From: Chrysomallon squamiferum | Taxonomy: Eukaryota; Mollusca; Gastropoda; Neomphalida; Peltospiridae | DNA: 64,000 nt | Direction: 5' to 3' | NCBI GenBank assembly: GCA_012295275.1 | Contig: CM022679.1 | Location: forward strand, 2,830,116-2,894,115 | In this document: positions 28,003-40,904 of the stretch, piece after piece | Position numbering within the stretch: the first letter of the stretch is position 1 | Layout: the number at the start of each line of letters is the position of its first letter | Position numbers and translations under genes: made by a program | Notes under the pieces: model-generated | Told to the model about the DNA's origin: nothing | What the model saw: only the letters and a program-made list of their open reading frames with translations | The model's database searches: none

Positions 28003-30031
28003 AAGTAGTAGTAGTACTGGTGGTAGTGGTGATGTTGATAATGGTAATGATAATTGTAATGGTAGTGGTAGAGGTAGCGGTGGTTGTTGTAGTGGTAGCG
28101 ACAACGGCAGAAACAGTGCTAGAATTAGTAGTAATAGTGTAGACGTAGTAGTAATAGTAGTAGTCGTGGTAGTCGGGAAATTAATTTTAATATTTTCTTT
28201 TTTTTTTGAATGTGTTGTTTGATATGTTATTGTTGCTACTTCTGTTGTTTTTGTTTTTGTTACAGACGACTGAACACGAGCACGTTTGATACGAGCAGGA
28301 GACTCTAAACAAATCTCTCGTGCCATAGCTCAGAGTGTGCGTCACAGTTTTTTCATTTTTTAAACAGAAGTGTTTTGTACTGAAGCAGTGGAGTAGCTTT
28401 TCATATAGTAAAATAACTTTCATGGTTTTTTTTATGGATACACTCCGTGATTTTAGTTTAACCGCTGCGTCTTCATTTAACTCTTTGTAATCGTGTATTT
28501 TTTTTGGGGGGGGGGGGGTTGGTAGGGCGTTTTCTGTGGTTTTTGCTGTTTTACTTTTTATTATTATTATTATTAACGGGGTTATTTTGTGGGGTTTTTT
28601 TTAGTGTGTTATTTTTATTTATTATTATTTCTTTTTGGGGTATGGGGTGACATTTGAAATCCTTTTCAGAACAAGAAAATCTAAATTGAAACTTATTTTT
28701 ATTTGTATTTTTATCTCTTATTTCTATTTCTGTAATTTGTAATACAATCAAGAATTTAACAAATTCTACCGTTAGGTTATATTGTAGTTAGGTTATGTTG
28801 TAGTTAGGTTAAACTGTAGTTAGGTTATATTGTAGTTAGGTTATATTGTAGTTAGGTTATGTTGTAGTTAGGTTATATTGTAGTTAGGTTATGTTGTAGT
28901 TAGGTTAAACTGTAGTTAGGTTATATTGTAGTGGTTTAGATCATCTGTGTTCGATCTGCTTGACCTGACACATTTATGACGTCACAGCATTACTTTATGT
29001 TAGCAAAGCAGCATGTACATGCATACATACAAGACACACACACACACACACAAATTATCAAGTACATACATATACTCATAGAAAAAACATACACTATAAT
29101 AATTACCGAAATGCACACAACTAGACCAAAACACAAACATACCCAAACGTACTGCTATCCATACAAACAGCTATATACGAATACAACTACACAACTAGAT
29201 ACACAAATATACACATGCATATACATTACACACACAGACACACAGACGCACACAGATACAGTTAGGATGTGGTAAGACTACTAACCCCAAACGACATCCC
29301 TCTGTTCAGTGATACCAGTGTCCGTGCACTCGAGCCTTCGTGTGTGGTCACTATCACTGTCCAATATCAACAAACAAACAAATAAGTAAACTAATAAATA
29401 AATAAATAAACAAATAAGCAAATAAATAGACATACAATTAATTAGTTAAATAAGTAATTAAAATTTTGTAAAAATCAAAACAAAGCAAAATAAAATAAAA
29501 TTGAATAAAATAAAATAAAATAAAATAAAATAAAATAAAACAAAACAAAACAAAACAAAACAAAACAAAATAAAATAAAATAAAATAACTAAATAAAAAG
29601 AAAATAAATTTCAAATTTATTACTACAATAAATTACAAATCGCAAATCAATAATATTACAATATTAATTAATAATAAATAAACAAATGAAACTAAATAAA
29701 TAAGTAAGGAAATAAGCAAAGAATAAAACAAACAAATAAATAATAAATAAAAATAATTAAAAATGCAAATAAATAAATAAACAAACAGACACAAATAAAT
29801 ATAAACATGTACAATAAACAACATAAATAAAAGAACAAACAATAAATAAACACACAAACAAACAAATAAATAATAAATTAAAATAATTAAGTATGGAAAT
29901 AAATAAATAAACTACGTAAAAAGAACAAAATAAATAAATGAATAAGTGAACAAACAAAAAATATATAATTTGTCAAACAAATGTACCAACAAACAACGAA
30001 CAAACAGACAGACAGACAGACAAACAGACAA

Positions 30032-30074
<43 letters not shown>

Positions 30075-30584
30075 AACAAATTGAGTACCTGTACCAGAGA
30101 TGATGAAGTAAAACGCGTGAGGAGGGTGTCCCTCTCTGATGATCGCTCTTTTTGGTTCGTAGCTGAAACAGAAAAATTTACATTTCACAGTTTGAGAGCA
30201 CAACTAAAATAAAATGCAGAGATATGAAACAACAGAATCGCCTTTCTGTCTAACTAACTTTCTAACACACTAACACCGTCTTGAATGCAAGCCCACACTT
30301 GTAGACTGCATGTCTTACGAATTTTCACATTTTCACGTTATTTCTTCTTCATCTTATATCTCTTAATAACGAGTAAGCTGATGTTTTTATTTTAAATATT
30401 GCAAAATGGTTATTACATTTATGATGTTATAGTTTCTGTAAAACAATACTTACTTTTCGTACCATCCCACTTCACACAGTTTCCGTTGCATTCTTCGTGG
30501 ATACTCGGCAAAAGCCGGAATACTGCACAGAATTATAATGAGCTGAAAACAAATAACAGTATTAATACAAATTAGTCTAATTTA

Positions 30585-30636
<52 letters not shown>

Positions 30637-31409
30637 TGCTGTTGCAGCTGTTATGTTATATATGTAATAAAAGGAAAAGAAAAAGGCAGAAGGCAGACAG
30701 CAAGATATAGACAAAAACGAACCCCCGGACGAATAGACATAAATAAGAAAGATAACTCACATATTGTAGATCAGTCTCGGTTCTGTCCCTTGGATTCATC
30801 TGCAACAATCTTTTCGCTTCTTGACCAAGTCTTTCCTATAAACATGCATTGTACGATGTAAATTATTAAAGTTCGCCGATAAATGATTAACAAATTTATT
30901 TTTGAATGTGGATGACACACACTGCACGTTCCAACGTTTGACACGAAGCAGATTCATTAGCGCCGGCCAATCAGATTGTTTGTTACATTATTAGTGACTA
31001 TTTCGCACATTTGTTCTTTATCATATTTTGCTGAAACGTTGGCAACAATTTTCAGTCGAGAGAACGATAAAATAGCTTATAGAGAAAACTTTGTAAACTC
31101 CTCGAAACAAATTGGGAGGTGACTAATATACTGAAAACAGCATTTTACAGAATTCACAATTTAGTTGAAATGTGTTATACTTTTCACTCTGTTTTCGCGG
31201 GCGTAATTTTTTGGTTTTGGTAAAATATAATTGTATTATATTTGGAGGTGGTGTTTTATTTTTTTTTTTTTTTTTTTTTTGTGTATGTGTGTCTTTTTAA
31301 AAATTATTACTATAATTATTTTTATTTCTTTAATTGTTTGTTTTGTTGTTGCTCTTTGTTGTATTTTTGTTGTTTAACGAATAAATCAATAAATAAAGAA
31401 ATTATTTAA

Positions 31410-31466
<57 letters not shown>

Positions 31467-31747
31467 CTTATATTTCCAAAAGATAAAAAATATGTATAAA
31501 TATTTGTTCTGTTAGTCGATAAATTTCCCTTTTCCACTCTCGCCATACCTCAGTATTGGCTTTGAAGTCTTTGGGGTCGAACACAAGCCCTCGTCTGTCG
31601 ATGACGGCGCCATATTCTTCAGAAACTTGTAATATAGACAGAAATTCATCGCCAGAATCTTTCAAACTAAATAAATAACAACATCGTTTTTAATAATAAT
31701 ATCAACAACAACGACAATAACATACATATATTAAATTTAATATCAAA

Positions 31748-31790
<43 letters not shown>

Positions 31791-32522
31791 GTATATATTA
31801 TCCAGGATCACCCTACAGATGGAGAATTAATAAGAAAATTTAAACATATATTTAAACAGTCTAAATGCAAATATGCTTACAGGTTTTGCGTAAATTCTTA
31901 CAAGAGTAAACATAAATCTTTGCAAATAATAAAGTACAACAAGTCTACGAGTAACTGATTAAAATTAACTTAGCTGATCAGAATTTAACGTAAACGGAAG
32001 AGAAAAATGCAGCCTTTCCGATTACAAGTAAGGAATTTTGCTTCTTTTATATAATTTCCTAATATCTGAATCTGCGTGCCTGAATACTGTGCTGCTATTT
32101 CGTTAAGAAAGTTCAAATAAATACATTAACTAAATGTGTTTGTTTGCGTACGTGCGTGTGTGTGTGAATTTTTGAATTTTTGTCTGAATTAATAAATTTT
32201 GTCATCCAAAAAGCGATGATAAAAAAATTAATTAAAGTTCCCTTCGTTAAACAAATATTTGACATTGCAAATGATACATTGCTCCAGTGGTGTCGTAAAT
32301 AACAGCCGATGAAAAAAATCAGTTAATATTTTCTTATGGTGTCGTGAACAAGCTAGAGAAGAAAAAAGATGTTTTCTAGATGGGTCTTAAACAGTATCGA
32401 CAGAAATATTATTTTCTGGTAATATAAACAGAAAACGTCAGTAATGAAATGTGACTTACCTTTTGTAACTGGTTTTGAAAAGTCGGATACAGATTAGAGT
32501 CAGTCTGACATAGCGACGAAAT
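8200..32522 (-). CDS. CNBD2: Cyclic-nucleotide-binding-domain protein, CNBD2-like; 5' end missing
   Basis: Seventeen exons with GT/AG borders and matching phases give about 602 residues: 32460-32522, 31549-31666, 30761-30835, 30454-30542, 30089-30162, 29286-29356, 27711-27794, 27099-27169, 24945-25022, 14863-14923, 14316-14373, 13875-13942, 12874-13158, 12452-12599, 11859-12007, 8819-8953, 8200-8382. The first exon starts in the middle of a codon, so at least one more lies upstream, probably in or near the gap. Domain 1 reads NPRDRTETDL, then HAFYFIISGTV, then the phosphate-binding cassette FGELAVVTRRRRQATV with the key Glu and Arg, so it probably binds cAMP or cGMP. Domain 2 (RGQVLVRDS, WIYIVKSGSL) is split by a long polar insert and ends GQYFGVSN...LVSNGAECIV; its cassette is degenerate. 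This order fits CNBD2, a cAMP-binding protein of mammalian sperm. The 14316/13875 border uses a weak acceptor and is the least sure. Confidence 0.85.
8953..10043 (-). repeat. 39-bp minisatellite made of an exon start and its splice acceptor, ~28 units
   Basis: On the + strand each unit runs CCTGTACGTTAATTAACGAA and on through TAAACTCTGTTAATTACAT, 39 bases, with the first unit at 8953 and the last at 10005. It begins exactly at the start of the CNBD2-like exon 8819-8953. On the gene strand each unit ends TTAATTAACGTACAG, followed by GATGTCAGTAACGTGGTTTA in one sub-type; the true exon starts GGTGTCAGTAACATGGTTTA. Every unit thus repeats the acceptor and the first ~20 exon bases. Two sub-types alternate (GTTAATTACAT and GTTACTGACAT ends). 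39 bases is 13 codons, and the frame runs without a stop through about 20 units into the exon (motif VYSLINVQDVINR). One unit near 9885 is a base short. Confidence 0.92.
10200..10920. repeat. TG/TATG-rich intron DNA
   Basis: Intron between exons 8819-8953 and 11859-12007 of the CNBD2-like gene: mainly (TG)n and TATG repeats, with a short (AT)n and CATA stretch at 10748-10810. No exon seen. Confidence 0.7.
11210..11820. repeat. GACA/GATA, CATA and AAT microsatellites in intron
   Basis: (GACA/GATA)n at 11221-11420, (ACAT)n 11612-11665, (AAT/AAC)n 11721-11815, ending 40 bases before exon 11859-12007. Confidence 0.75.
13262..13570. repeat. (TAG)n-type trinucleotide repeat in intron
   Basis: About 300 bases of GTA/TAG/AGC triplets with imperfections, open in several frames only because of its periodicity. 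It lies in the 13159-13874 intron. Similar tracts: 12321-12361 and 27930-28170. Confidence 0.8.
15455..15760. mobile_element. Probable hAT-type non-autonomous element, partial
   Basis: Begins CAGGCGTGGGCAATC, followed by GCGGGCCACATG, and later has GGCGGGCCACTGAGAAAGCC and GCGCGGGCCGC, the layout of many animal hAT MITEs (CAGG-GTGGGCAA end and GGGCC boxes). I could not find a matching right end or an 8-bp duplication, so the right border is approximate. Confidence 0.5.
16740..17216 (+). pseudogene. Single-BIR copy 3, start codon lost
   Basis: The frame is open and clearly a BIR copy (CHVC, HLRLSPNC, LVPSSSFDVRRLL), and zinc ligands are kept. Just upstream, where copies 2 and 4 read AAAGCTAACATGGCGAG, this copy reads AAAGCTAACGAGG, so the ATG has been deleted while the same frame stays open for about 25 codons before 16740. 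The only remaining early ATG (16740) arose from a substitution in the codon after RV; starting there removes the residues before the BIR helix but keeps the zinc site. It is either a pseudogene or an N-terminally shortened protein. It lies antisense in the 14924-24944 intron of the CNBD2-like gene. Confidence 0.6.
21283..21810 (+). CDS. Single-BIR protein, copy 4
   Basis: 175 residues, ATG at 21283 in the same AAAGCTAACATGGCGAG context as copy 2. The BIR has all four zinc ligands: CHVC, 18 residues, His, six residues, Cys. After the zinc fold the sequence differs from the other copies: the segment SLRHVAQLEQMYRRL is replaced by SLGHATQSVQESNRNSNRNS, including a short repeat of SNRN. The C-terminal block is conserved (SLVPSSSTFNLNQLLMEIAE, then EGKHKLVIG). 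No RING follows. It lies on the strand opposite to the host CNBD2-like gene, inside its largest intron. With copy 1 it is the best candidate for a working gene of the set. Confidence 0.72.
   Translation: MASSIWNNDNEFYRLLTFQTCPDVGQRRATKLARTGLHYDEERGEIRCHVCNRGVAVSEIDPETDDNSLHLRLSPNCPLASGTYSRNVPIQADISLGHATQSVQESNRNSNRNSAYAQIVTSSGAGVSYQFLLDTDSLVPSSSTFNLNQLLMEIAEYVLEDGGYIMEGKHKLVIG
23550..23700. repeat. 24-bp tandem repeat CCTAATAACAGATATGTGAGACA
   Basis: Five to six copies of AACAGATATGTGAGACACCTAAT (about 23-24 bases). Diverged copies occur in the flank of BIR copy 2 (6945-7050). Confidence 0.8.
25937..26545. repeat. (AAT)n with internal duplicated unit, and (GT)n
   Basis: (AAT)n tracts 25937-26110 interrupted twice by AACAATAACAATAACAATAA then CAACATAAAT (about 25972-26000 and 26032-26060), so a ~60-base unit is itself doubled. 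(GT)n at 26490-26535. In the 25023-27098 intron; a further (AAT)n at 26982-27016. No exon seen. Confidence 0.75.
27341..27735 (-). repeat. Tandem repeat carrying an exon end and its splice donor, 3-4 units
   Basis: The end of exon 27711-27794, on the gene strand GAGCTGCTGTGTATATCTG then TACAG, followed by donor GTAGGTTGTACATAC, is copied at about 27571-27605 and 27421-27455 and, diverged, at about 27341-27375. Copies are separated by (TACA)n stretches, making units of 130-150 bases. The copies keep the donor CAG/GTAGGT. The reading frame on the gene strand stays open through all of them (LLCISVQVG followed by runs of YIHT). Confidence 0.85.
28771..28932. repeat. 16-bp tandem repeat GTTAGGTTATATTGTA
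   Basis: About ten units of GTTAGGTTAT(A/G)TTGTA with variants GTTAGGTTAAACTGTA in alternating order, in the intron between exons 27711-27794 and 29286-29356. Confidence 0.85.
29360..31800. repeat. Intron microsatellites of the CNBD2-like 5' half
   Basis: (AAAAT/AAAAC)n 29490-29588, AAAT-rich 29600-29960, (ACAG)n 30001-30081 ending 8 bases from the donor of exon 30089-30162, (ATT)n 30586-30635, (AAT)n 31412-31466, (TA)n 31748-31790. The coding exons lie between them. Confidence 0.8.
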
Positions 32523-33096
32523 CTGACAACAGGGGGCACTTTAGTCTGAAACACAGCAAATATTTTTATTTTAAACAAACATGTCTGTTAGTTTCCATAT
32601 ATAGTACTCAGTCAACAGTTCTGTCTGTTTTCAAAAAATATGTCAGAACTTTTTCTGCTTTGAACATAAACGGAAGTGTACAGTAGCCAATGCAATTTTG
32701 TTATGAGATATAAAAAATTTAACACCAAAACAATCAAATACAACCTGTTAACATGAATTATATTTTACAAATGCAAACCCAAATTCGAGAATTCAGAAAT
32801 CCCTTTAATTTATTCCACGTACACATGTTGTGAAAAGAATACAAAATTTGTAATGAAAACAGACAATATCTGTTTTGCATACAAATATTTTGAATCTGCG
32901 TGCTTTCTCTACAAACAACGTACCAGAGTCATTTCCAGCATTTCCTACTTGTACAAAACATTTTATATTTCTTACTTGTTGATTCCTGACATTTATATTA
33001 ATATACCATACTTCATTTTCTCGTATTTTAGTATTGCTATAATCAAATATTTTGTCTTTGTATATCGATTCTGTTTACACAGATCAGTGTTTATAG

Positions 33097-33296
33097 NNNN
33101 NNNNNNNNNNNNNNNNNNNNNNNNNNNNNNNNNNNNNNNNNNNNNNNNNNNNNNNNNNNNNNNNNNNNNNNNNNNNNNNNNNNNNNNNNNNNNNNNNNNN
33201 NNNNNNNNNNNNNNNNNNNNNNNNNNNNNNNNNNNNNNNNNNNNNNNNNNNNNNNNNNNNNNNNNNNNNNNNNNNNNNNNNNNNNNNNNNNNNNNN
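33097..33296. other. Assembly gap, 200 N
   Basis: Exactly 200 unknown bases, a standard placeholder length, so the true size is unknown. It falls between the 5'-most exon found for the CNBD2-like gene (-) and the first exon seen of the CCDC96-like gene (+), and probably hides both start codons and the promoters. Confidence 1.
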
Positions 33297-36200
33297 GAAG
33301 GAGAAAAAGTGGAAGGAGAAGAAGAAACCTGAGGGAGAGGAAGGAGAAAACTGGAAGAGGTGTAGAAGGAGCTGAAAGGAGAAAGGTTAAGTGAGGAGAA
33401 GAAGAGAGATGAGGAAGCTATCACAACTGTGGGTAAGAGAAGTGAAGAAGATGTTGCTGTTGCAGTCAGTAATAACTCAGGAAAAAGAAAGATGAAAGAG
33501 AGGGTGAAAGAAAGAGGAAGAAAGTCAGTCACCACTTCCCAAAGGTAAAATAAAACAAACATATTATTTTATCACATTTTTTACTTTCTATTGCATTTTA
33601 TATTTACAGAATTTATAAAATTAACTTTAACTGATATAGTTAAAGCATTTTGTAAGTCCAACACTCTACAGCTTATCCTGAATTAGCATCTGTATTTCTA
33701 ATCTTTAATTAGCCTTTCTAATTAGTTAAAATAATGAAGTTGAAAATTGAAATGTGAAGCTAAATTTTGTTTTGGTTATTAATCAAAGCTTTTGGCACTT
33801 TGGATTCCAGATTTTCTGTTTTAAATGACTTGCAAAGTCTGATCAGGATCCACATATAATTTTAAGTGAAACCAATATAAGTTCTACTGTACCATTGCAG
33901 AAGAATAGAATTTTTAATTTCTTCTACCATTAATAAATTGTTATTGTGTAAAAACAACTTTTATATTAGATGTAGATATAGATATAGATTATGTTGTGTT
34001 GTGTTGTGTTGTGTTATATTATATTACATTATTTTATATGTTCTGTCATGTTATGTTATATTTTCTGGTAGAGTGATACGTTTGAAGAGGGAGAAAGACC
34101 GGCAAGTCCTGAAAGAATTGGAGAAAAACTTTCTCGTGAACCAACACCCTGAGAGAACCTCCTGCAGAGCCTGTCACCGACATAAAACCAGACTCACCTT
34201 TTGGTAAGTTTGCTTTGCCTTTGTGTCTGTATGTATGTCTGTGCACAGTCTTTCTGAGCTTCTGCTTGTGTGAATGGATGGGAGGAATGTGAATCTGAAT
34301 GTGTGTAGATGGGTTGTGGATGAGTGAGTGGATGGTTGGATTTGAATGTAAATGGAAGAGGTTGGATTTACATATGTGTGGATGGAGGGATGGATGGTTA
34401 GATGTAAATATGCACGAATGAATGGGTATATGATGCATGTGAATGTGTCTGAATGGATGATTAGATGATATATATATCTGGGATATCAAAGCAAGTTAGC
34501 AAATGGATGATGGTCAGTAATTATTATTAATATTTAGATGAGTTGATGATGAATGGAAGCATGTTAGAATTAACTGATGTATGGACAAATGGATGGGTAA
34601 TAGATGGAAGAGTGTTTGGTGCCAGTGACAGTGTCTAAAACAAGACCAGATGTTTACTGAGTACACATATGACAGTAATTTGCTGTTGCTTTGTTCAGAT
34701 GAAGAAGGAAAGCATGTCCACGACACAGTGTACGAGGAGGGTGAAGAGTTAGAAATGGAGGAAGAAGAAGAAGAAGCTGAAGAAGAAGTAGTACCAACAT
34801 TTGACAGAGAGGCACTTATAGAGAAATATCATGTATGTCATTTGATACAGTTTGTTATAGAGAAATATCATCTGTTTGGTTTTGACAGAGAGGTTCTTCT
34901 AGAGAAATATCACAAATGTAGTGTGATGTAGAAAATATTTGGTTGTGGTAACATTTTAACTTAAATATATTTTAAGACATATGATGAAGTGTCCATTTGC
35001 TGACACAAACAAACAGATTATATTAGCTTCTTTGAGTATTATTAATTCCTAGTGGCAAAGGTTTTCTAATAATAAAATAAACAACTGGAGGTGAGTAAGT
35101 GTGAATGGACAAGTGGATGAGAATACATGTGAAGACATTTTGCTTTCTTTTTGTGTACTTATACTTAATCTTAAACTCTTATTCAACAGTAATAATAATC
35201 TTGATGTATAAGAAAGGTGATTTAGTAGAAATTATCTATCAAGCTTTTAATTTGTGAAATAAAAGCTTCATTTGTCTCTGTGTTTGTCCAGTCCATCCTG
35301 TCAGAAAGAGAAGTGTTACAGAATCATAACCTGCAGCTTCAGACAAAACTCAGTGATTATTTCCGCAAGAAGAAAGCAGACGAGAGGCAGGATTACGACA
35401 AAAACGTCACAGATCAGGAACAGCGATATCTCAAATACATGGGTACTTGTTTGTTCGTCCATCCACACATCCACCCAAATATCTTTCTAACTATTAATCA
35501 GTTCTTAATTGGTTGATTTGTTCATCCATTCATTAATTAATGTTCTTATCATTTTTTTTTTTTTTATCCATACATTAATTTTTTATTTTTTTTTTATTAT
35601 TTACTCACTCGTTCATACAGCTTTTTATACTTCATCATTTCATCATCAAATATTTGTGGTCCATTATCTCATTTTTGTCTCACTTATTAACTCGTCCAAT
35701 TATCCCTCCCTTAATTCATTCATTTATTCATTCATCCATCCATCCATTCATTAAAATCATCCATCCATCCATCACTGGTGTTTTCTGTTTGTGTGCTGCA
35801 GCTCAGCTGGAAGATCTGCGAAGACAGGACATGCAGCAGAGGGAGTTGTACCAGAACCAGATTGAGGACCACAAGGCGAGGTGCGAGGAGAAGCGAGACA
35901 GAGTGGACGAGGAGAGGCAGAAGTTCATGGAGTTCAAGAAACAGATTGCTCTTAGTGCGATAAACACACGCTCAGGAAAACCCATCGCACCAAAGGTTAA
36001 GAACACTTTGATTATTGTTCTGCTGATACATCCGTGGATGAAAATTTATTAAACACACACAATCTTCTTTCTTTTTTAAATCCATAAATATAATAAAAAA
36101 TAATAAATAAATAAATAAATAAATAAATAAAAATTAAATTAAATTAAATTTTAAAAAAATATAAAAATTAATAATAAGAAGAAGAAAAGAAAGAAAGAAA

Positions 36201-37043
36201 GATGGAAATAAAATAAAATAAAATAACATTTAAATAATAATAATAATCTTTTCCAACAGCTCTGTGTACCTGCTGAAACCTAATACCTTAAGTTAAGAGG
36301 TCACAACATAATACAAACTAACCTGTATTAAGCAGCCACCTGTCTAGAAAGGACACCTTTCAATACTTCATTTGGTGGCTGATTAAAACAGATTTGCCTC
36401 TGAAGTGAAGTAAATAAACATTGACAAAAGATTTCTCATCATCTTTAAACATCAATTGCTTATCTGCTATTAATATTAAAATCTGTCTTTGCTTATTTAA
36501 ACAAATATTTATTGCTTTATTTAATTTCATTGCATTAAAAGCATTATTATGGGTAATAATAACATTACTATTGTTTTAGGATACTGAACAGTACTTGAGC
36601 AATGAAAACAAGAAAGAACTGGAAGTTGTCAACGTCAGGTTAGAGAATATTAAACTGAAAAACAAACTCAAAAAGAAGGAACAACAACTAAAATCAAAGG
36701 TTTGTATCCTATTATTTTTTATTTATTCATGATTTATTATTGTAATGATTCAGAAACATTTATGGTATTTTTAATTTTTTGGAGTAATTTTCAATTTATA
36801 TACTTGTTTGTTCATTTATTATTTGTAAAATTTACTAAAATAGCACTAACATTTTGTTTTCCTCTTCCATCGAACAGTATGCAGCATTTATAGACAGAAT
36901 ATAAGTATTTTTTGTATCAAAATATTGATTATAAGGCATTTCCTTATTTGTTTTTCAACAAATAAATAAATAAATAAGAAAATTAAAAAAATTTCTAGAC
37001 ATTCATTATAACATAAAATTACTTTTATGTCTATTTAATGTTT

Positions 37044-37079
<36 letters not shown>

Positions 37080-38280
37080 CAGGAAGAACTTGCAGAAGGT
37101 TTACACTTGATTGACTTTGAGCAGCTGAAGATAGAAAATCAAACTTACAATGAGAAGATTGAGGAACGAAATGAGGTACATTCTTTATTTAGCTTCTTAA
37201 TCTGACAACAGGTGTCTGGATCAAATCCTGTTTCTACCTCTGATATCAGCACATTACATGACCGATTGATTTTTTGAGTATTTTTTGTGCTTTGAAAGAT
37301 TTGTTTTTCTGTTGTTTTATTTTCAGAATTACTATTCTCTTTCTGAGCTAAAATGCCATCATTTTATTTTCAGTATTAATGCAGCTGCTGAGAAAAGCAA
37401 ACATTTTAAATTTCGTTCAATAATTTTATATTTAAGTGCTGTCTTTGTGCAGCTGTTAACTGAATCTCCACTGAGAAGTTTTGAACCAAGCATCTCCCAT
37501 AACCATCGTTTTACATTTGCAAAAACAGTAAATAACTGAAAACAAATTTTATTAAATTATATTTAGTTATTTTATAGGAATGTTTGTAGAATATTATTAC
37601 CAGTATCAGCACAGTCACATTAAGAATTTATAACCAAAATAATAATTAAGCACTGTTAGTAATAGAAGATGTTGTTGTAGGAGTTGCTGAAGCTACGCAA
37701 GAAGATAACGAGCACGGTGCAGGTGTTGACACACCTGAAGGAGAAGCTGCAGTTTGTTCAGGCTGAGAACCACGTACAGAGAGGAAATCTTCGAGAAGTG
37801 GAAGCCCTTGCAGCTCAGGTTTGTTTGTCTCTCAGTACTGATCTCAACATGTGAGTGTGGGTGTTTGGGTAAAGGGTCTGTATTTTGTATATTTGACTGC
37901 GAATTACCGAATGTTTAACTGGTTCTGGGCTGTGGATAAAATGACATTGATTCAATCTAGCATTCATTTGGTTGTTTTTTCATTCAAGTTTTCATTAATT
38001 TTTGCGTGTTTTTTTGTTGTTTTTTTGCTCACAGAAACGGGATATTTTATCAAGGACAAAACAAGCCAGGGATTCTCTCAGAATTGATAATCAACGTTTA
38101 CGTCAGAACTGTGGTCTCCTTGGAAACGAGCCCCTGTTGAGAGATTTTGAAGAGCGCGTGGACGAGAGTGAAGAACTCAGAGATAAGCTGGAACGAATGA
38201 AAATGATTCATGCTGAAATGACCTTGACCTGTAACCAAGTGCGAAGAAAAATAGAACAGGCCAGATCAGGAAGAACATAG
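33297..38280 (+). CDS. CCDC96: Coiled-coil axonemal protein, CCDC96/CFAP184-like; 5' end missing
   Basis: Exons: (gap)-33544, 34072-34203, 34699-34832, 35292-35442, 35802-35995, 36580-36699, 37083-37175, 37681-37818, 38035-38280 (stop TAG). The N-terminal part is Lys/Glu-rich, then a Glu-rich stretch (about 34735-34790), then long coiled coil: TDQEQRYLKYMAQLEDLRRQ, DFEQLKIENQTYNEKIEER, LTHLKEKLQFVQAEN, and a C-terminal block with CGLLGNEPLLRDFEE. This is the conserved C-terminal domain of CCDC96 and CCDC113; the QRYLKYM and LLGNE blocks favour CCDC96. In ciliates and vertebrates these two proteins form a complex on axonemal microtubules near the radial spokes. Phases fit from 34699 on. Between exons 34072-34203 and 34699-34832 they do not fit by one base, and an in-frame TAG lies just after the gap (about 33362), so a micro-exon, another border or sequence error is likely there. 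Confidence 0.85.
34799..34915 (+). repeat. Partial tandem copies of a CCDC96-like exon end
   Basis: The exon end TTTGACAGAGAGGCACTTAT, then AGAGAAATATCAT, with donor GTATGT at 34833, is followed in the intron by a short copy (TTATAGAGAAATATCATC, about 34856-34873) and a longer one (TTTGACAGAGAGGTTCTTCT then AGAGAAATATCAC, about 34881-34913). The copies lack a usable GT donor. Confidence 0.75.
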
Positions 38281-38324
38281 GTCCCTTTACTGTTTTCTTA
38301 AAAGAAGAAATATGTTGTGTTATC

Positions 38325-38330
38325 AATAAA
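38325..38330 (+). promoter_or_regulatory. Polyadenylation signal AATAAA
   Basis: AATAAA 45 bases after the stop codon of the CCDC96-like gene; the nearest such signal downstream. Confidence 0.6.

Positions 38331-40904
<2,574 letters not shown>

Noticed and set aside
28771-28932. GTTAGGTTA repeats as interstitial telomere DNA
   Set aside because: The period is 16 bases with TATTGTA between the TTAGG-like parts, unlike TTAGGG or TTAGG arrays.
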